Position numbers and translations under genes: made by a program
Assembly (NCBI RefSeq): GCF_021129305.1
Contig: NZ_JAJOMB010000036.1
Span: 1-58,446 of the forward strand
DNA length: 58,446 nt
Direction: 5' to 3'
Source: Kineosporia babensis
GTDB taxonomy: Bacteria > Actinomycetota > Actinomycetes > Actinomycetales > Kineosporiaceae
The notes under the pieces: generated by a model
Seen by the model: only the letters and a program-made list of their open reading frames with translations
What the model was told of the DNA's origin: nothing
The model's database searches: none
In this document: in pieces, positions 44,430 through 53,549 of the stretch
How positions within the stretch are numbered: the first letter of the stretch is position 1
How the letters are laid out: every line of letters begins with the position of its first letter

Positions 44430-46490
44430 TCAGATTCCGGCCAGTCGGCGGCTGATCTCTGCCACGAGGTCGTCTAGGGAATCCCTGGTGGCCCTGCTGG
44501 CCGGCTGCTCGGGCCGCTCATCGGCCTCCGCGACGGCAGTTGCTCCAGCGGCCCGGTCGAAAAGGCGCTGGGCCCGGGCGCGCCGATCGCCGGTGATTGT
44601 GTGCGGCTGTTCGTTCAGGACGAGGTCCATCGCGGGTGCCAGACGCCGAGCGATGCGGGTCAGCAGCGGGTCCCTGCTGCTCCTGTTCAGTAGGTCGACC
44701 GTTGATCGGTCGTCGATGACCGCCAGGGCATGCTGAACTGCACGATCCTGTGTCGCAGCCCGTTCTGTGCGCTCCCGTGCGGGGAGCAGCGGAAGCAGGC
44801 GTGCTGCGGTGCTGGCGATGTTCAGGTGGACGTCACGGACCGCGGCGTGCGAGGCAACTGGTGCCGTTGACTCGGCGGTGATGGCCGGGGAACGGACCGC
44901 CAGCACCGCCAAGTTGAGGTTCATCGACTTGCGCAGGTCCGCTGTGGTGCCTCTGAGAGCCAGGTAGTTGGCATAGCTGGCGATGTGGAAGCGCTGGGCC
45001 GGGTTCAGGCTCTCGGCATCGGCCGACAGCGCAGCCGTGGCCGCCCGGGCGTTCAAGGTCTCTCGCCAGGCCCGCGCCAGGAGCCTCGGTAGATCGGGAA
45101 TCTCGGCCTGCAGTTCCTGATATCTCTCGGCGAGGGCCACGCTGGTGATCTCCAGCAGGTAGCTGGCTGTTCCTGGATCGAGGTTGGCCGACTTCAGGGC
45201 AGCGCTGGTGCGGCGCTGGCCTGCCAGCGCTTGCCTGGCCAGCGACGTGAGCTTCTGCTCTGCGGTGTCCCCGTCGTGGACCAGGTCCCACAGCTGGAGA
45301 TATTCGCTGTACCCCTGGACCAGCAGGGTGGCCGGATCCGATGGCCCGAGCCGGTCGGCGGCCCCCTGAGCCGCCTGGTGGATGAGTGCTCGGCTGTCGC
45401 GATGCGCCTGCATCCTGCTCTTCTCGTGCCCTCGCACGAAGCGCAGATAGTTGACGGCGGTGAACGCTGCCAGCACATGGGCTCGCGCCTGGAACGTGCT
45501 GAGGGAGGAGAACTCTCCGGCGCTGGGCCAGGGAGGGAGCATCGGCTTCGATGCCTGTGGTGTTCCCGTCTGCGGGAGGACTTCTTCGATCAACGGCGCT
45601 ACGACGGCCCCCACCCGCTGGTAGGTATGGGCCGTGCGGTTGCCGTCCGTGTCCTCCTGAATCCAGATCACTCCGGCTCCGGGACGGCCGACCCGCAGGA
45701 GCCGGCGGCACCAGGCGTCGGCGATCCCGTCCAGACGCTCGCTGCCGGTCTCGCCCTCGCTCTCCTCAAGCCCGAGCTCCTTGAGAGTCCGGTCGACCAG
45801 ATCGAGCTGATCGGGACGCCACGGATCAGCGGTAGCGGTGCTCTCCCCGGCCCCGACCTCGCATCGCGCATAGGTGACGATCGATCCGGCTTTGGCGATG
45901 TCGGAGGCCCAGCGCGAGCTCATCGATCGCTGGATGGCCCGGGCCTGGATCGCCGCCACCACCAGAGCCGGCTGAGCATGGAAGACCTCCAGCACCAGGC
46001 CTGCCCAGATGGCAAGCCGGAGCCGGGGCGGGACACCCGCAGCACGAAGGTACTGGCTCACCGCGCAGATCGCCTGGGTCGCCTCCTGCAGCAGACGGTT
46101 TGCAGCAACCAGGACGACCGCGGCCTTGGTGTGCGGCCCGAACCGGTTCAGCGTGGCGTTGGCCAGGCTCAGGGAGGGGTTGGCCCGGTCAGAGATCCAC
46201 ACCGATCGCCCACTCCAGCACCACTCCGGGACGGGGGCACCCCGCACGGGATCACCGGCCTCCTGGTACTCCTGTTCAAGGCGCGCAGCGTCCTCCCGGG
46301 ACGGCTGAGGCGCGCCCCGCGCGATCTCGCCCAACGTCAGCGCCTCGAAGTCACAGACCCAGGTTCTTCCGAAAATGTTTCCTCTCCAGGGAATTCCGAA
46401 AAGGACCGCGATCTTGCGTGCTAGCCGCACGGCCACGATCTCGGCGCGAGGGAATTCTCCGTCCGGCACGCCGGCAGGCAAGGGATGCAC
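44430..46490 (-). CDS. Large helical protein of unknown function, CRISPR-associated by position
   Basis: 686 residues, not recognised. The start is a GTG at 46490 with AGAGG about 11 nt upstream. The sequence is almost entirely helical; residues 90-180 are hydrophobic (AAVVLVAANRLLQ, LAIWAGLVLEVF), and residues 430-560 look like tetratricopeptide-type repeats (FHIASYANYLALRGTTADL). The N terminus has a Trp/Cys-containing segment (IFGRTWVCDFEAL). No nuclease or nucleotide-binding motif is evident. As first gene of the leftward operon, 32 nt before the CARF/HEPN gene and facing cas10 across 228 nt, it may be an accessory or partner of that effector. Confidence 0.6.
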   Translation of the reverse strand: MHPLPAGVPDGEFPRAEIVAVRLARKIAVLFGIPWRGNIFGRTWVCDFEALTLGEIARGAPQPSREDAARLEQEYQEAGDPVRGAPVPEWCWSGRSVWISDRANPSLSLANATLNRFGPHTKAAVVLVAANRLLQEATQAICAVSQYLRAAGVPPRLRLAIWAGLVLEVFHAQPALVVAAIQARAIQRSMSSRWASDIAKAGSIVTYARCEVGAGESTATADPWRPDQLDLVDRTLKELGLEESEGETGSERLDGIADAWCRRLLRVGRPGAGVIWIQEDTDGNRTAHTYQRVGAVVAPLIEEVLPQTGTPQASKPMLPPWPSAGEFSSLSTFQARAHVLAAFTAVNYLRFVRGHEKSRMQAHRDSRALIHQAAQGAADRLGPSDPATLLVQGYSEYLQLWDLVHDGDTAEQKLTSLARQALAGQRRTSAALKSANLDPGTASYLLEITSVALAERYQELQAEIPDLPRLLARAWRETLNARAATAALSADAESLNPAQRFHIASYANYLALRGTTADLRKSMNLNLAVLAVRSPAITAESTAPVASHAAVRDVHLNIASTAARLLPLLPARERTERAATQDRAVQHALAVIDDRSTVDLLNRSSRDPLLTRIARRLAPAMDLVLNEQPHTITGDRRARAQRLFDRAAGATAVAEADERPEQPASRATRDSLDDLVAEISRRLAGI

Positions 46491-46718
46491 GATATGGAAG
46501 CTACCTCTTCAGACCGCCGTCGGCCATAAGAATCCACAACAGAATGTAGTTCGGAGAAAAAAGTATCTCTATTGCCGCCGCCTTCGATGTAGAGTCCCTG
46601 GCGAAAGGTCACTCAGAACAACACCTGTCAAGGACTGGGCGTGCAAGGCCGTCGCAGCAGCCTGCCCAGCCGTCATGAGGTGCAGTCTTCAGCGCCACTT
46701 CGGACCGGGAAGGCATCC
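46491..46718. promoter_or_regulatory. Divergent promoter region of the two cas operons
   Basis: 228 nt between the divergent starts, distinctly richer in A and T than its surroundings (for example GAGAAAAAAGTATCTCTATT near 46554). It must drive both the leftward CARF/I-G operon and the rightward III-D operon. I cannot assign -10 or -35 boxes with confidence. The ribosome binding site GGGAAGG at 46707-46713 belongs to cas10. Confidence 0.6.
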
Positions 46719-48422
46719 ATGCCACCGAAGCTCCACTGGGTCGTCCTCGAGACCGGTGCAACACAGCAGTACGTGTTCTCCAGCAATCGGATCCGGCACA
46801 TCGTGGGTGCCTCGCAGCTGATTCACGATTCAGGCACGGCCTGGGTCCAGGAGGCCCTGAGGTCCGGCACTCTCGCCCGGCCGGTCCGCGCCGTTCAGTT
46901 GATCTCCGGCAAGGCACTTCTGCTGGCCGAGTCGTTCGAGGACGGAAAGCGCCTGATCCGCAGCATCAGTCGGCGAGCTCTGGTCCAGGCCCCCGGCCTT
47001 CAGGTCACCGGCGCGATCAGCGAGCCGTTCGACCCAACCGAGGCCTACCGCCCGGGCGCAACCACCGACTTCACTCACGTCCAGGCTCTCCGGCAGGTCT
47101 TCACCCGCCAGCGTCACGCCCGCGCGAACCGAGACCCTCACGAATTGCGATTCCGGACCCTTCCCTGGCACGAATTGTGCCGGGAGACGGGCCTGCCGGC
47201 CCGTGCTCTGGAACCTTTCGGCAGACGCGCCGAGCAGAGCCGGGCAGACCTCGGGCACCACCCGGCGAATGACACTCTCCTTGCTCAGTGGTCGGCCCGT
47301 GAGCAGCCATCCACTCGCCACCGCCTGGAGAGTCTCGTCGGATCCCAGGCCCCCTCCATCGTCGACGAGATCACCCAGGACGCATGGATCTCGGTGGTCC
47401 ACGCCGACGGCAACGGAGTCGGCTCGTTGTTCCACCAATTCGCCGACCTCGTCCTCGCGGCCACGGGACAGGCCTCCTTGCCGCTGCAGGCCTATGAGGA
47501 GTATCTGGCCCGGTTCTCCGAGGAGCTGGACCAAGCCACCCGGCAGGCTTTTTCCCGGGCTGTGGCCGAGATCAGCGAAACCGCGCCGCTGGCCCGTGCT
47601 CGGATCATTCCCATCGTGGTAGGCGGAGATGACGTCACGTTCTTGTGTCACGCAGACCTTGCGCTACCCCTGACCAGGGCCTACCTGCGCCATTTCCACC
47701 ACCAGAGCTCCCTGGGGCACACCGTGAAGGTTCTGGTGGAAACCGCAGCGTCTCTTCCTGCCGCAGCGCAGGAACCCGCCACGGCCCCAGCTTCGCAAAA
47801 GGAGCCTGGCGGGCTCACTGCCGCTGCTGGGATCGCCTTCGTCCGGCGCCATCATCCCTTCTCCTACGCCTACCGCCTGGCCGAGGAACTCACGGCCTCG
47901 GCCAAGCAACCCGTCCCTGGGCTGCAGCAGAGCAGATCACTCTCGACCTACGACTTTCACATCGCCCAGGACTCCACCCTCGGCGCGCTCAGCGCCGTAC
48001 GCAGTCGCCGGCGCCGTACCGCCACCTCAGGGCGAACCGTCGAAGGGCACTGCGGCCCGGTGACCCTCACCCCGGAAATGACTTCAGATCTGAAGGCTAC
48101 GACCGATCAGCCGCGTAACCGCCCGGAGGCTCCTCTGTTCCGCTTGGTCGAGGCGCTGGTGTCCGGGCGGATCTCCTCCGCCCGGGCCCACGACCTCCGT
48201 CACGCATGGGGACGGGGAGTCGAGGAATACCAGCAGCAGCTCCAGCTCGCCCTCGCACGGTGCCGCAACGAGGGTGACCCTGACATCACCGGACTGGAGG
48301 CGCTGCTGCAGGTGCAGGACGACCCCGGCACGGGGGAAGCTCACGTCCTCCTGCCCGATGCCCTGATGCTCAGCGGCATCACCACGCATCGCCGCGATGA
48401 TCAGGAGGTTCAGACCCGATGA
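46719..48422 (+). CDS. cas10: Cas10 (Cmr2-like), cyclase type, no HD domain
   Basis: 567 residues from the ATG at 46719, which has GGGAAGG 5 nt upstream; a start 26 codons earlier has no such signal. Two palm domains are visible: the first with SVVHADGNGVGSLF (about 226-237), the second with IIPIVVGGDDVTFL, whose GGDD (302-305) is the cyclic-oligoadenylate synthase site. GLTAAAGIAFVRRHHPFSYAY follows as usual in Cas10. There is no N-terminal HD nuclease domain, so single-stranded DNA cleavage is not expected; signalling is. First gene of the rightward operon, overlapping the next gene by 4 nt. Confidence 0.92.
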   Translation: MPPKLHWVVLETGATQQYVFSSNRIRHIVGASQLIHDSGTAWVQEALRSGTLARPVRAVQLISGKALLLAESFEDGKRLIRSISRRALVQAPGLQVTGAISEPFDPTEAYRPGATTDFTHVQALRQVFTRQRHARANRDPHELRFRTLPWHELCRETGLPARALEPFGRRAEQSRADLGHHPANDTLLAQWSAREQPSTRHRLESLVGSQAPSIVDEITQDAWISVVHADGNGVGSLFHQFADLVLAATGQASLPLQAYEEYLARFSEELDQATRQAFSRAVAEISETAPLARARIIPIVVGGDDVTFLCHADLALPLTRAYLRHFHHQSSLGHTVKVLVETAASLPAAAQEPATAPASQKEPGGLTAAAGIAFVRRHHPFSYAYRLAEELTASAKQPVPGLQQSRSLSTYDFHIAQDSTLGALSAVRSRRRRTATSGRTVEGHCGPVTLTPEMTSDLKATTDQPRNRPEAPLFRLVEALVSGRISSARAHDLRHAWGRGVEEYQQQLQLALARCRNEGDPDITGLEALLQVQDDPGTGEAHVLLPDALMLSGITTHRRDDQEVQTR

Positions 48423-51001
48423 CTGCATCGTCATCCGCTGCCCCAGATCTCGCGAGGCCTCTAACTCTGCCGTTCCGGGTGAATATCCGCTTCGTCAGTG
48501 ACTGGCATGTGGGCACGGGCGACGGCCGCGCCGGCGTCGTGGACGCGGCCGTGCATCGCGATCCGGCAGGCCTTCCCTACGTGCCCGGCAAGAGCCTGAC
48601 CGGGCACTGGCGTGATGCCTGCGCGACTGTCGCAGATGCCCTTGACACCACCAGCGCCACCACCACGAACACACGATCGTGGGCGCAGTGGGCCGAATGG
48701 CTTTTCGGCACCGACAACCAGGGCGGTCCCGAAGGCACCGGAAGTCGGTTGCCGGGGGAAACACCTGATGCCAGCACCGCTCTGGACAGCTGGGTGCCCC
48801 TGCCTGCATCGGTAGGGATCGGCCCAGGCGTACTCCCTGATCGCTGGCGCGAAACTCTCAGTGGCAAGCCTGCCCTGATCGAAGGGCTCTTCTGTCTACG
48901 CCCGGGCGTGGCCCTTGACCCGGTCAGCGGCACTGCACGCGAGGAACACCTCCGCCTGGAGGAACGTGTCATGGCTGGGCTCCCCTTGAGCGCAGAGGTC
49001 CGCGCCACAGTCTCCGGCGGCGAAACGCAACTGCCCGAGCCGGCCGAGCTGCTGCTGCGGGCAGGTGCCCGTCTGGTCGATGGGCTGGGCGGCAAACGCA
49101 ACCGCGGGGCCGGGCGCGTCCATCTGATCCTGCCTGGGGTCGAGATGGCTGACGACCTCGCCGCCACCCTGACCGAGGCCACGGCCGACGGCAGCATCAC
49201 CGGCTGGGACCCGGCTGAACCACAGGACCTACGCCTGCAGGAGCTCCTGGCTGACACGGACCTGCTCGATGCGCCTGGACCGACACCCCCACCACCGCAA
49301 CGGCCACCCGCGCTGCCTCTGGGCAGCGGATCCGCTGCCTCACCCGTCCCCGGGAACGTCCAGGACGCCTGGACCTACCGAGTCGTGTTTCGGGTTCAGA
49401 CTCCTGTGCTGGCGGCAGTCCGCCGGCAGGGCAACGTGCAAGAAAGTTCCACCGAGATCCCGGGCACCACGTTGTTTCCTGCTGTCCTGGAACGCCTGAC
49501 CTCGAATGATCAAGTGGGCCTGTCCGAGATCAGCGTGGGCAACGCCGTACCAGCGGTCCAGGTCCCGGACGGCACTGTCGCTGCGGCACACCTGGCTCCC
49601 TTGACCTGGTTCAACCCGGACAAGGGTCGCAGCCCGCTGATCATCAACCGTTCCTGCACGGGTGAGGACCGATCCCGCCGGGCGAAGCCGGCACGTGGTC
49701 GATACGCCCGCTCGCAGGATGTCTCGTGGCAGGCTGTTGCTGTTGAGTTCACCGACAGCACCCATCCGGTGATCGACGACCGGCTGCGACGACCGGTCGA
49801 GTCGGCCGGAGGAGGACTGTTCACCTACCTCGGTATCGCCGCGGGAACGCTCCTGGTGAGCGAAATCCGTCTGCCTCAGCGAGCCGGTCTGCGCCTGAAG
49901 TCTGGAGACGTCCTACGGATAGGCCGCTCTCGCAAGGACGACTTCGGTCAGCTCCGTGTGGAATCGGTGACCGGCTCACCGGACTCCGTGCACCCGTCGT
50001 CCCAGGCCCTGGACCGCTCCCGCCTCCAGGTGTGGTGCATCAGTGACGTCCTGTTGCGCGGTGAACGGCTCCAGCCGGACCCGACGCCACGTGGGCTGGC
50101 TCGCGAGGTCGGTCGCCGACTCAACAAGAACCTGCAGGTGCTCATGGATGAGACCTTCTCGGACGGTTCGGGGTCGCGCCTGCTGACAGCCACAGCGGTG
50201 AGGAGAACGGAGGGTTTCCGGCCCCGCTGGCATCGCCCTCGGCCTGCCTACACTGCCCTCAGCGCCGGATCTGTGGTGACGCTCGCGACCATCGACGGCA
50301 GCATGATCGATGGTGATCTGATCGCCGAACTCGAACGGACAGGCGTCGGGGAACGGGTCGCCGAGGGCTACGGTCAGGTCCGCATCGATCCGCTGGAGCT
50401 CACCACTGAGTCACCCGCGATCGTCGAGCCGATCAGCTCCGCCCCCGGTCCGTCCCTTCACACGCCCCTGGATGATCTCCCCATCAGCAGACCGACCCCC
50501 GTCGAACAGGCCTGCTGGCTAGAGATCGTACGGCGCCGTACAGCCCAACTGGTTCTTTCGCCGCCGTCATCGCTACTGCCTCTGGAGTTTTCCCCTGGAC
50601 GTTCGCAGTTAGGTGCGCTGCGCACCCAACTGTCTCGCCTGCCGCTGGACGCCACCATGCCGCAGACCGAGGTCCATGAGTGGTTCCGAGGGCTGCAAGC
50701 GTCTCTGGCCCGGTTGTCCTGGTCCCCACAGACCTACGAGGCAGCCCGAGCCCTGCTGCTGGGTGTCTCGCCCCACCACGGTCGCCTCGGCGGTGACGAG
50801 CCGCTGCACGACCGCTGGGAACGGCACCCGGTTTGGGACTATCTCGGTCTGAGCGGCGCTCAGCCGGACCTCGTCCTGGCTGCTGGCCGGGAACCTCTTC
50901 TGCGTCGCGCACTCTTGCGTGACGCCCAGTCGACCGTCCTGCTCGGTCTGCTGCGTCACCACCAGGCCCAGACTTCAGCTGCCGGGGAGGCACCATCGTG
51001 A
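48419..51001 (+). CDS. Fused Cas7-Cas5-Cas11-like RAMP protein (Csx10-like)
   Basis: 860 residues. The first RAMP unit starts FVSDWHVGTGDGRAG, has Asp 42 at the position of the Csm3 cleavage residue, then GLPYVPGKSLTGHWRDA and a Gly-rich loop GLGGKRNRGAGRV. A second RAMP unit begins near residue 315 (TYRVVFRVQTPVLAA) and ends with GERVAEGYGQVRI. The last 170 residues are helical and could be a small-subunit (Cas11-like) domain. This order, Cas7 then Cas5 then Cas11, matches the fusion protein of type III-Dv complexes. It would bind the crRNA 5' region and, through Asp 42, cut target RNA. ATGA overlap with cas10; GTGA overlap with the next gene. Confidence 0.75.
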   Translation: MTASSSAAPDLARPLTLPFRVNIRFVSDWHVGTGDGRAGVVDAAVHRDPAGLPYVPGKSLTGHWRDACATVADALDTTSATTTNTRSWAQWAEWLFGTDNQGGPEGTGSRLPGETPDASTALDSWVPLPASVGIGPGVLPDRWRETLSGKPALIEGLFCLRPGVALDPVSGTAREEHLRLEERVMAGLPLSAEVRATVSGGETQLPEPAELLLRAGARLVDGLGGKRNRGAGRVHLILPGVEMADDLAATLTEATADGSITGWDPAEPQDLRLQELLADTDLLDAPGPTPPPPQRPPALPLGSGSAASPVPGNVQDAWTYRVVFRVQTPVLAAVRRQGNVQESSTEIPGTTLFPAVLERLTSNDQVGLSEISVGNAVPAVQVPDGTVAAAHLAPLTWFNPDKGRSPLIINRSCTGEDRSRRAKPARGRYARSQDVSWQAVAVEFTDSTHPVIDDRLRRPVESAGGGLFTYLGIAAGTLLVSEIRLPQRAGLRLKSGDVLRIGRSRKDDFGQLRVESVTGSPDSVHPSSQALDRSRLQVWCISDVLLRGERLQPDPTPRGLAREVGRRLNKNLQVLMDETFSDGSGSRLLTATAVRRTEGFRPRWHRPRPAYTALSAGSVVTLATIDGSMIDGDLIAELERTGVGERVAEGYGQVRIDPLELTTESPAIVEPISSAPGPSLHTPLDDLPISRPTPVEQACWLEIVRRRTAQLVLSPPSSLLPLEFSPGRSQLGALRTQLSRLPLDATMPQTEVHEWFRGLQASLARLSWSPQTYEAARALLLGVSPHHGRLGGDEPLHDRWERHPVWDYLGLSGAQPDLVLAAGREPLLRRALLRDAQSTVLLGLLRHHQAQTSAAGEAPS

Positions 51002-52836
51002 GCGTGGGCGTCCATCATCGCTACGAGGTCAGCGGCATTCTGGTGTGCGAATCGCCGTTGAGCGTCGGTGGGTGGGGTGAGAGTCCTACCGCTGATCTTC
51101 CTCTGGCCCGAAACGCCACCGGTCAACTTCTCATCCCGGGAACTGCCCTGGCGGGCGTCCTGCGCCACGCGCTGCAACGCTGGTACACCGTTCTCGGGCA
51201 CGACTCCCAGCCCATCGATGATCTGTTCGGCTTCGTGGAACCACGCACCCAGCACGGAACAGCCTCACGCATCCGTTTCGACGACGCGGTGTTCCTCGGC
51301 CCGGGCGCAGCCGTACCCACGATTCGCACCGGAGTGGGGATCGACCGTGTCACCGGATCGGCTGCCTCCGGATACCTCTACACCCAGGAAATGGTGCCGT
51401 CTGGAGGCTGTTTCCGGTTCCGGATGATTGGTGAAGAACCCCTTTCCCGGGCTCGATTGGATACGCCAGACCAGCAGGCCCTCCGACCGGCACAGGACAC
51501 GGCCGAGGCCATCGAAGCGATACTGCACATGCTCTCGCGCGCAGAGCTGTCCATCGGCGCCGGTCAGAGCAAGGGGCTGGGACGAATCCGTCTGACGGGA
51601 GTAAGGACTCGGCAGATCGACCTGTCCTCCCGCAAGGAACTGCTGTCCTGGCTCAGCGGGACCCGCCCCTGGCAGCCCTACCAGGCTCCGGCCGCCGGCG
51701 GTGGCGCGAGCGGAGCGACCTCAGAAACCGGATCCCGACCAGGATGGTTGACCGTGAGCATCAACTGGAAACCCCTGTCTCCGGTCATGGTTCGCGAGTC
51801 CTATCCCGGACTGGTGGTGAAGACTCTCCCGCTGACCAGGCACGAGTACGCGCCCAACGGATACGGCCGGGTCCGGCTAGTGCTGCCGGGTAGCTCCCTG
51901 AAAGGATCCCTTCGAACGACCGCGGAGAAGATCGTCCGAACCCTTCTCGAGCGCGACGTCCCGGCTGACGCCGCCGGATCATCGGCAGGCCTGGGAGCTG
52001 CCTTGGAAGAGGATCTTCCAGGAATTGGACCGCTCTTCGGCCGCCCACCGGCCCGCAACCCAGGCGACAAGACCAACGAATCAGGCTGGCGGGGCGTCCT
52101 ACAGATCGAGGACTGCCTCAGCCATGGCCATGTCGGCCTCCTGGACTGGCAGCGACTCACCGAGGCTCTGACCAAGGCGCCGATCTCGGAGTCGCAACCA
52201 TCGCCCCGCGCACCGGTCAGTTCACCGGCGTCCGGCGGGCGTTCCCCACGGCCCGGCCCGCGTCCTGGACCGCGCCCTCGAGGTAAGGAGCCACGCTCCA
52301 GCGCAGCGGCGGCCAGAGACCAGCGCAGCATCGAACGACTTGACGACCGTTATGTCCTCAACAGCGTTCTCAACGGTCTTGGAGGTAAGGACGGTCTGCA
52401 GCTTCGGGTCAGCGACCACAACTCCATCGACCGATGGACGGGTGGCGCGGCCGACGCGCGACTGTTCTCCGTCCTCGAACCGGTGGCCACCCGATGGTCG
52501 CCCTTGATCTTGGCCCTGGACACCTACCGTCTGTCGCTGGCGCCAGGTGAGCACCAAGCCGACATCTGTCTGATTCTTCTGATCAACGTCCTACGTGAAA
52601 TCGTCGAGGGACGAGTGGACATCGGCACGAACACCACTCGCGGCTTCGGCCAGATCACAGCCGCAGCCAAGGACATCCATTTCACTGGAAGCGACCTGCC
52701 TGCACCCTGGTCCGCGCTGACCGGTCTGACCCTCGAAGACATCCTCGGCGAACTGCCCAAGCCGGTCGTGACTGCTCTCGAGCACTGGAGCGATCTCCTC
52801 ACCACCGAATCCTCACTCTCAGGAGAGACCCCGTGA
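50998..52836 (+). CDS. Double Cas7 RAMP protein (Cas7-2x-like)
   Basis: 612 residues with two Cas7 units. Unit 1: PLSVGGWGESPTAD33LPLAR, LIPGTALAGVLRHAL, a finger with RTGVGIDRVTG and the Gly-rich loop GAGQSKGLGRI. Unit 2: SPVMVRESYPGLVVK275TLPL, LVLPGSSLKGSLR, and NTTRGFGQI. The presumed RNA-cleaving Asp is present in unit 1 (D33) and replaced by Lys in unit 2 (K275). A basic Pro/Arg/Gly-rich insert lies in unit 2 (about 405-440). The arrangement equals the Cas7-2x subunit of type III-Dv. GTG start in a GTGA overlap; GTGA overlap with the next gene as well. Confidence 0.8.
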   Translation: MSVGVHHRYEVSGILVCESPLSVGGWGESPTADLPLARNATGQLLIPGTALAGVLRHALQRWYTVLGHDSQPIDDLFGFVEPRTQHGTASRIRFDDAVFLGPGAAVPTIRTGVGIDRVTGSAASGYLYTQEMVPSGGCFRFRMIGEEPLSRARLDTPDQQALRPAQDTAEAIEAILHMLSRAELSIGAGQSKGLGRIRLTGVRTRQIDLSSRKELLSWLSGTRPWQPYQAPAAGGGASGATSETGSRPGWLTVSINWKPLSPVMVRESYPGLVVKTLPLTRHEYAPNGYGRVRLVLPGSSLKGSLRTTAEKIVRTLLERDVPADAAGSSAGLGAALEEDLPGIGPLFGRPPARNPGDKTNESGWRGVLQIEDCLSHGHVGLLDWQRLTEALTKAPISESQPSPRAPVSSPASGGRSPRPGPRPGPRPRGKEPRSSAAAARDQRSIERLDDRYVLNSVLNGLGGKDGLQLRVSDHNSIDRWTGGAADARLFSVLEPVATRWSPLILALDTYRLSLAPGEHQADICLILLINVLREIVEGRVDIGTNTTRGFGQITAAAKDIHFTGSDLPAPWSALTGLTLEDILGELPKPVVTALEHWSDLLTTESSLSGETP

Positions 52837-53549
52837 GCTACGCACCAGTCGCCTCTGCGGTTACTGATAAGCCCATGGCACGCCCGGCCGGGCAGAACCT
52901 CACGAGCCACCTGTTACGGGCCGTCGAGAGCCAGGAATTGTGCACTGTTGCCGAGGCACTCGCCTGGTGCTGGCCCGACCCGGTCACATCCGATGCTGTC
53001 GTGGGGTTCAGTTACGCCACCGATCAGGCCCTCTGGTGGCGATACACAACCGATGGCCCACACACTGCCCAGGGACTTCTTTCGCTCGACGATGCCTATG
53101 AAGTGGTCGCCTTCGACGGCGTCTGTGAACTTCGGTGGCTCCAGGAGCATCATGGGCGAGGGCGTGCTGTCGTACTCGGCGAAGAACCAGACCATCTGCC
53201 CAGAGGGCCTCAACTGACGGGCTGTGAAAGGTCTCGTGAGTACGAACCCCTCGGAGATCGTCACCATCTGCTCGCGGGCCTTCCCGTCCCGACGGCACCT
53301 GGATGGACTCGACTGCAGGCTCGCCGCCAGCGGTACCGATCGGCAGACATCCCGATCGACTGGAGCAGTGCATCGGCACCACCGGCAGGTATCGCCCTTC
53401 GAAGCCGTGAGTACATCAGCGAGGATGAATATGGCAACGTCTCAGTCACCGAAACACGACTGATCTCATTACTTTTCCTCTCCGAGGAGGCAATGCTCCT
53501 TGGCGATCCGCCCTGGGACCCGACGAATCACGCGGAAGGCGAGCGATGA
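52833..53549 (+). CDS. csx19: Csx19-like type III-D protein
   Basis: 238 residues. ALWWRYTTDG, then LRWLQEHHGRGRAVVLGEE, corresponds to the pattern of Csx19 (TIGR03984) proteins found next to Cas7-type genes in type III-D loci. The position, fourth after cas10, is where Csx19 stands in III-Dv systems; there it sits on the effector complex. The GTG start overlaps the previous stop by 4 nt, and its own stop overlaps the next ATG. The assignment rests on a weak motif plus gene order. Confidence 0.6.
   Translation: MSYAPVASAVTDKPMARPAGQNLTSHLLRAVESQELCTVAEALAWCWPDPVTSDAVVGFSYATDQALWWRYTTDGPHTAQGLLSLDDAYEVVAFDGVCELRWLQEHHGRGRAVVLGEEPDHLPRGPQLTGCERSREYEPLGDRHHLLAGLPVPTAPGWTRLQARRQRYRSADIPIDWSSASAPPAGIALRSREYISEDEYGNVSVTETRLISLLFLSEEAMLLGDPPWDPTNHAEGER

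Noticed and set aside
44430-46490. Possibility that the 686-residue protein is the type I-G large subunit Csx17
   Set aside because: It lacks the N-terminal PLxxYLKALG-type motif and Trp/Gly-rich blocks I associate with Csx17; a Csb3-like gene occupies the expected subunit position.
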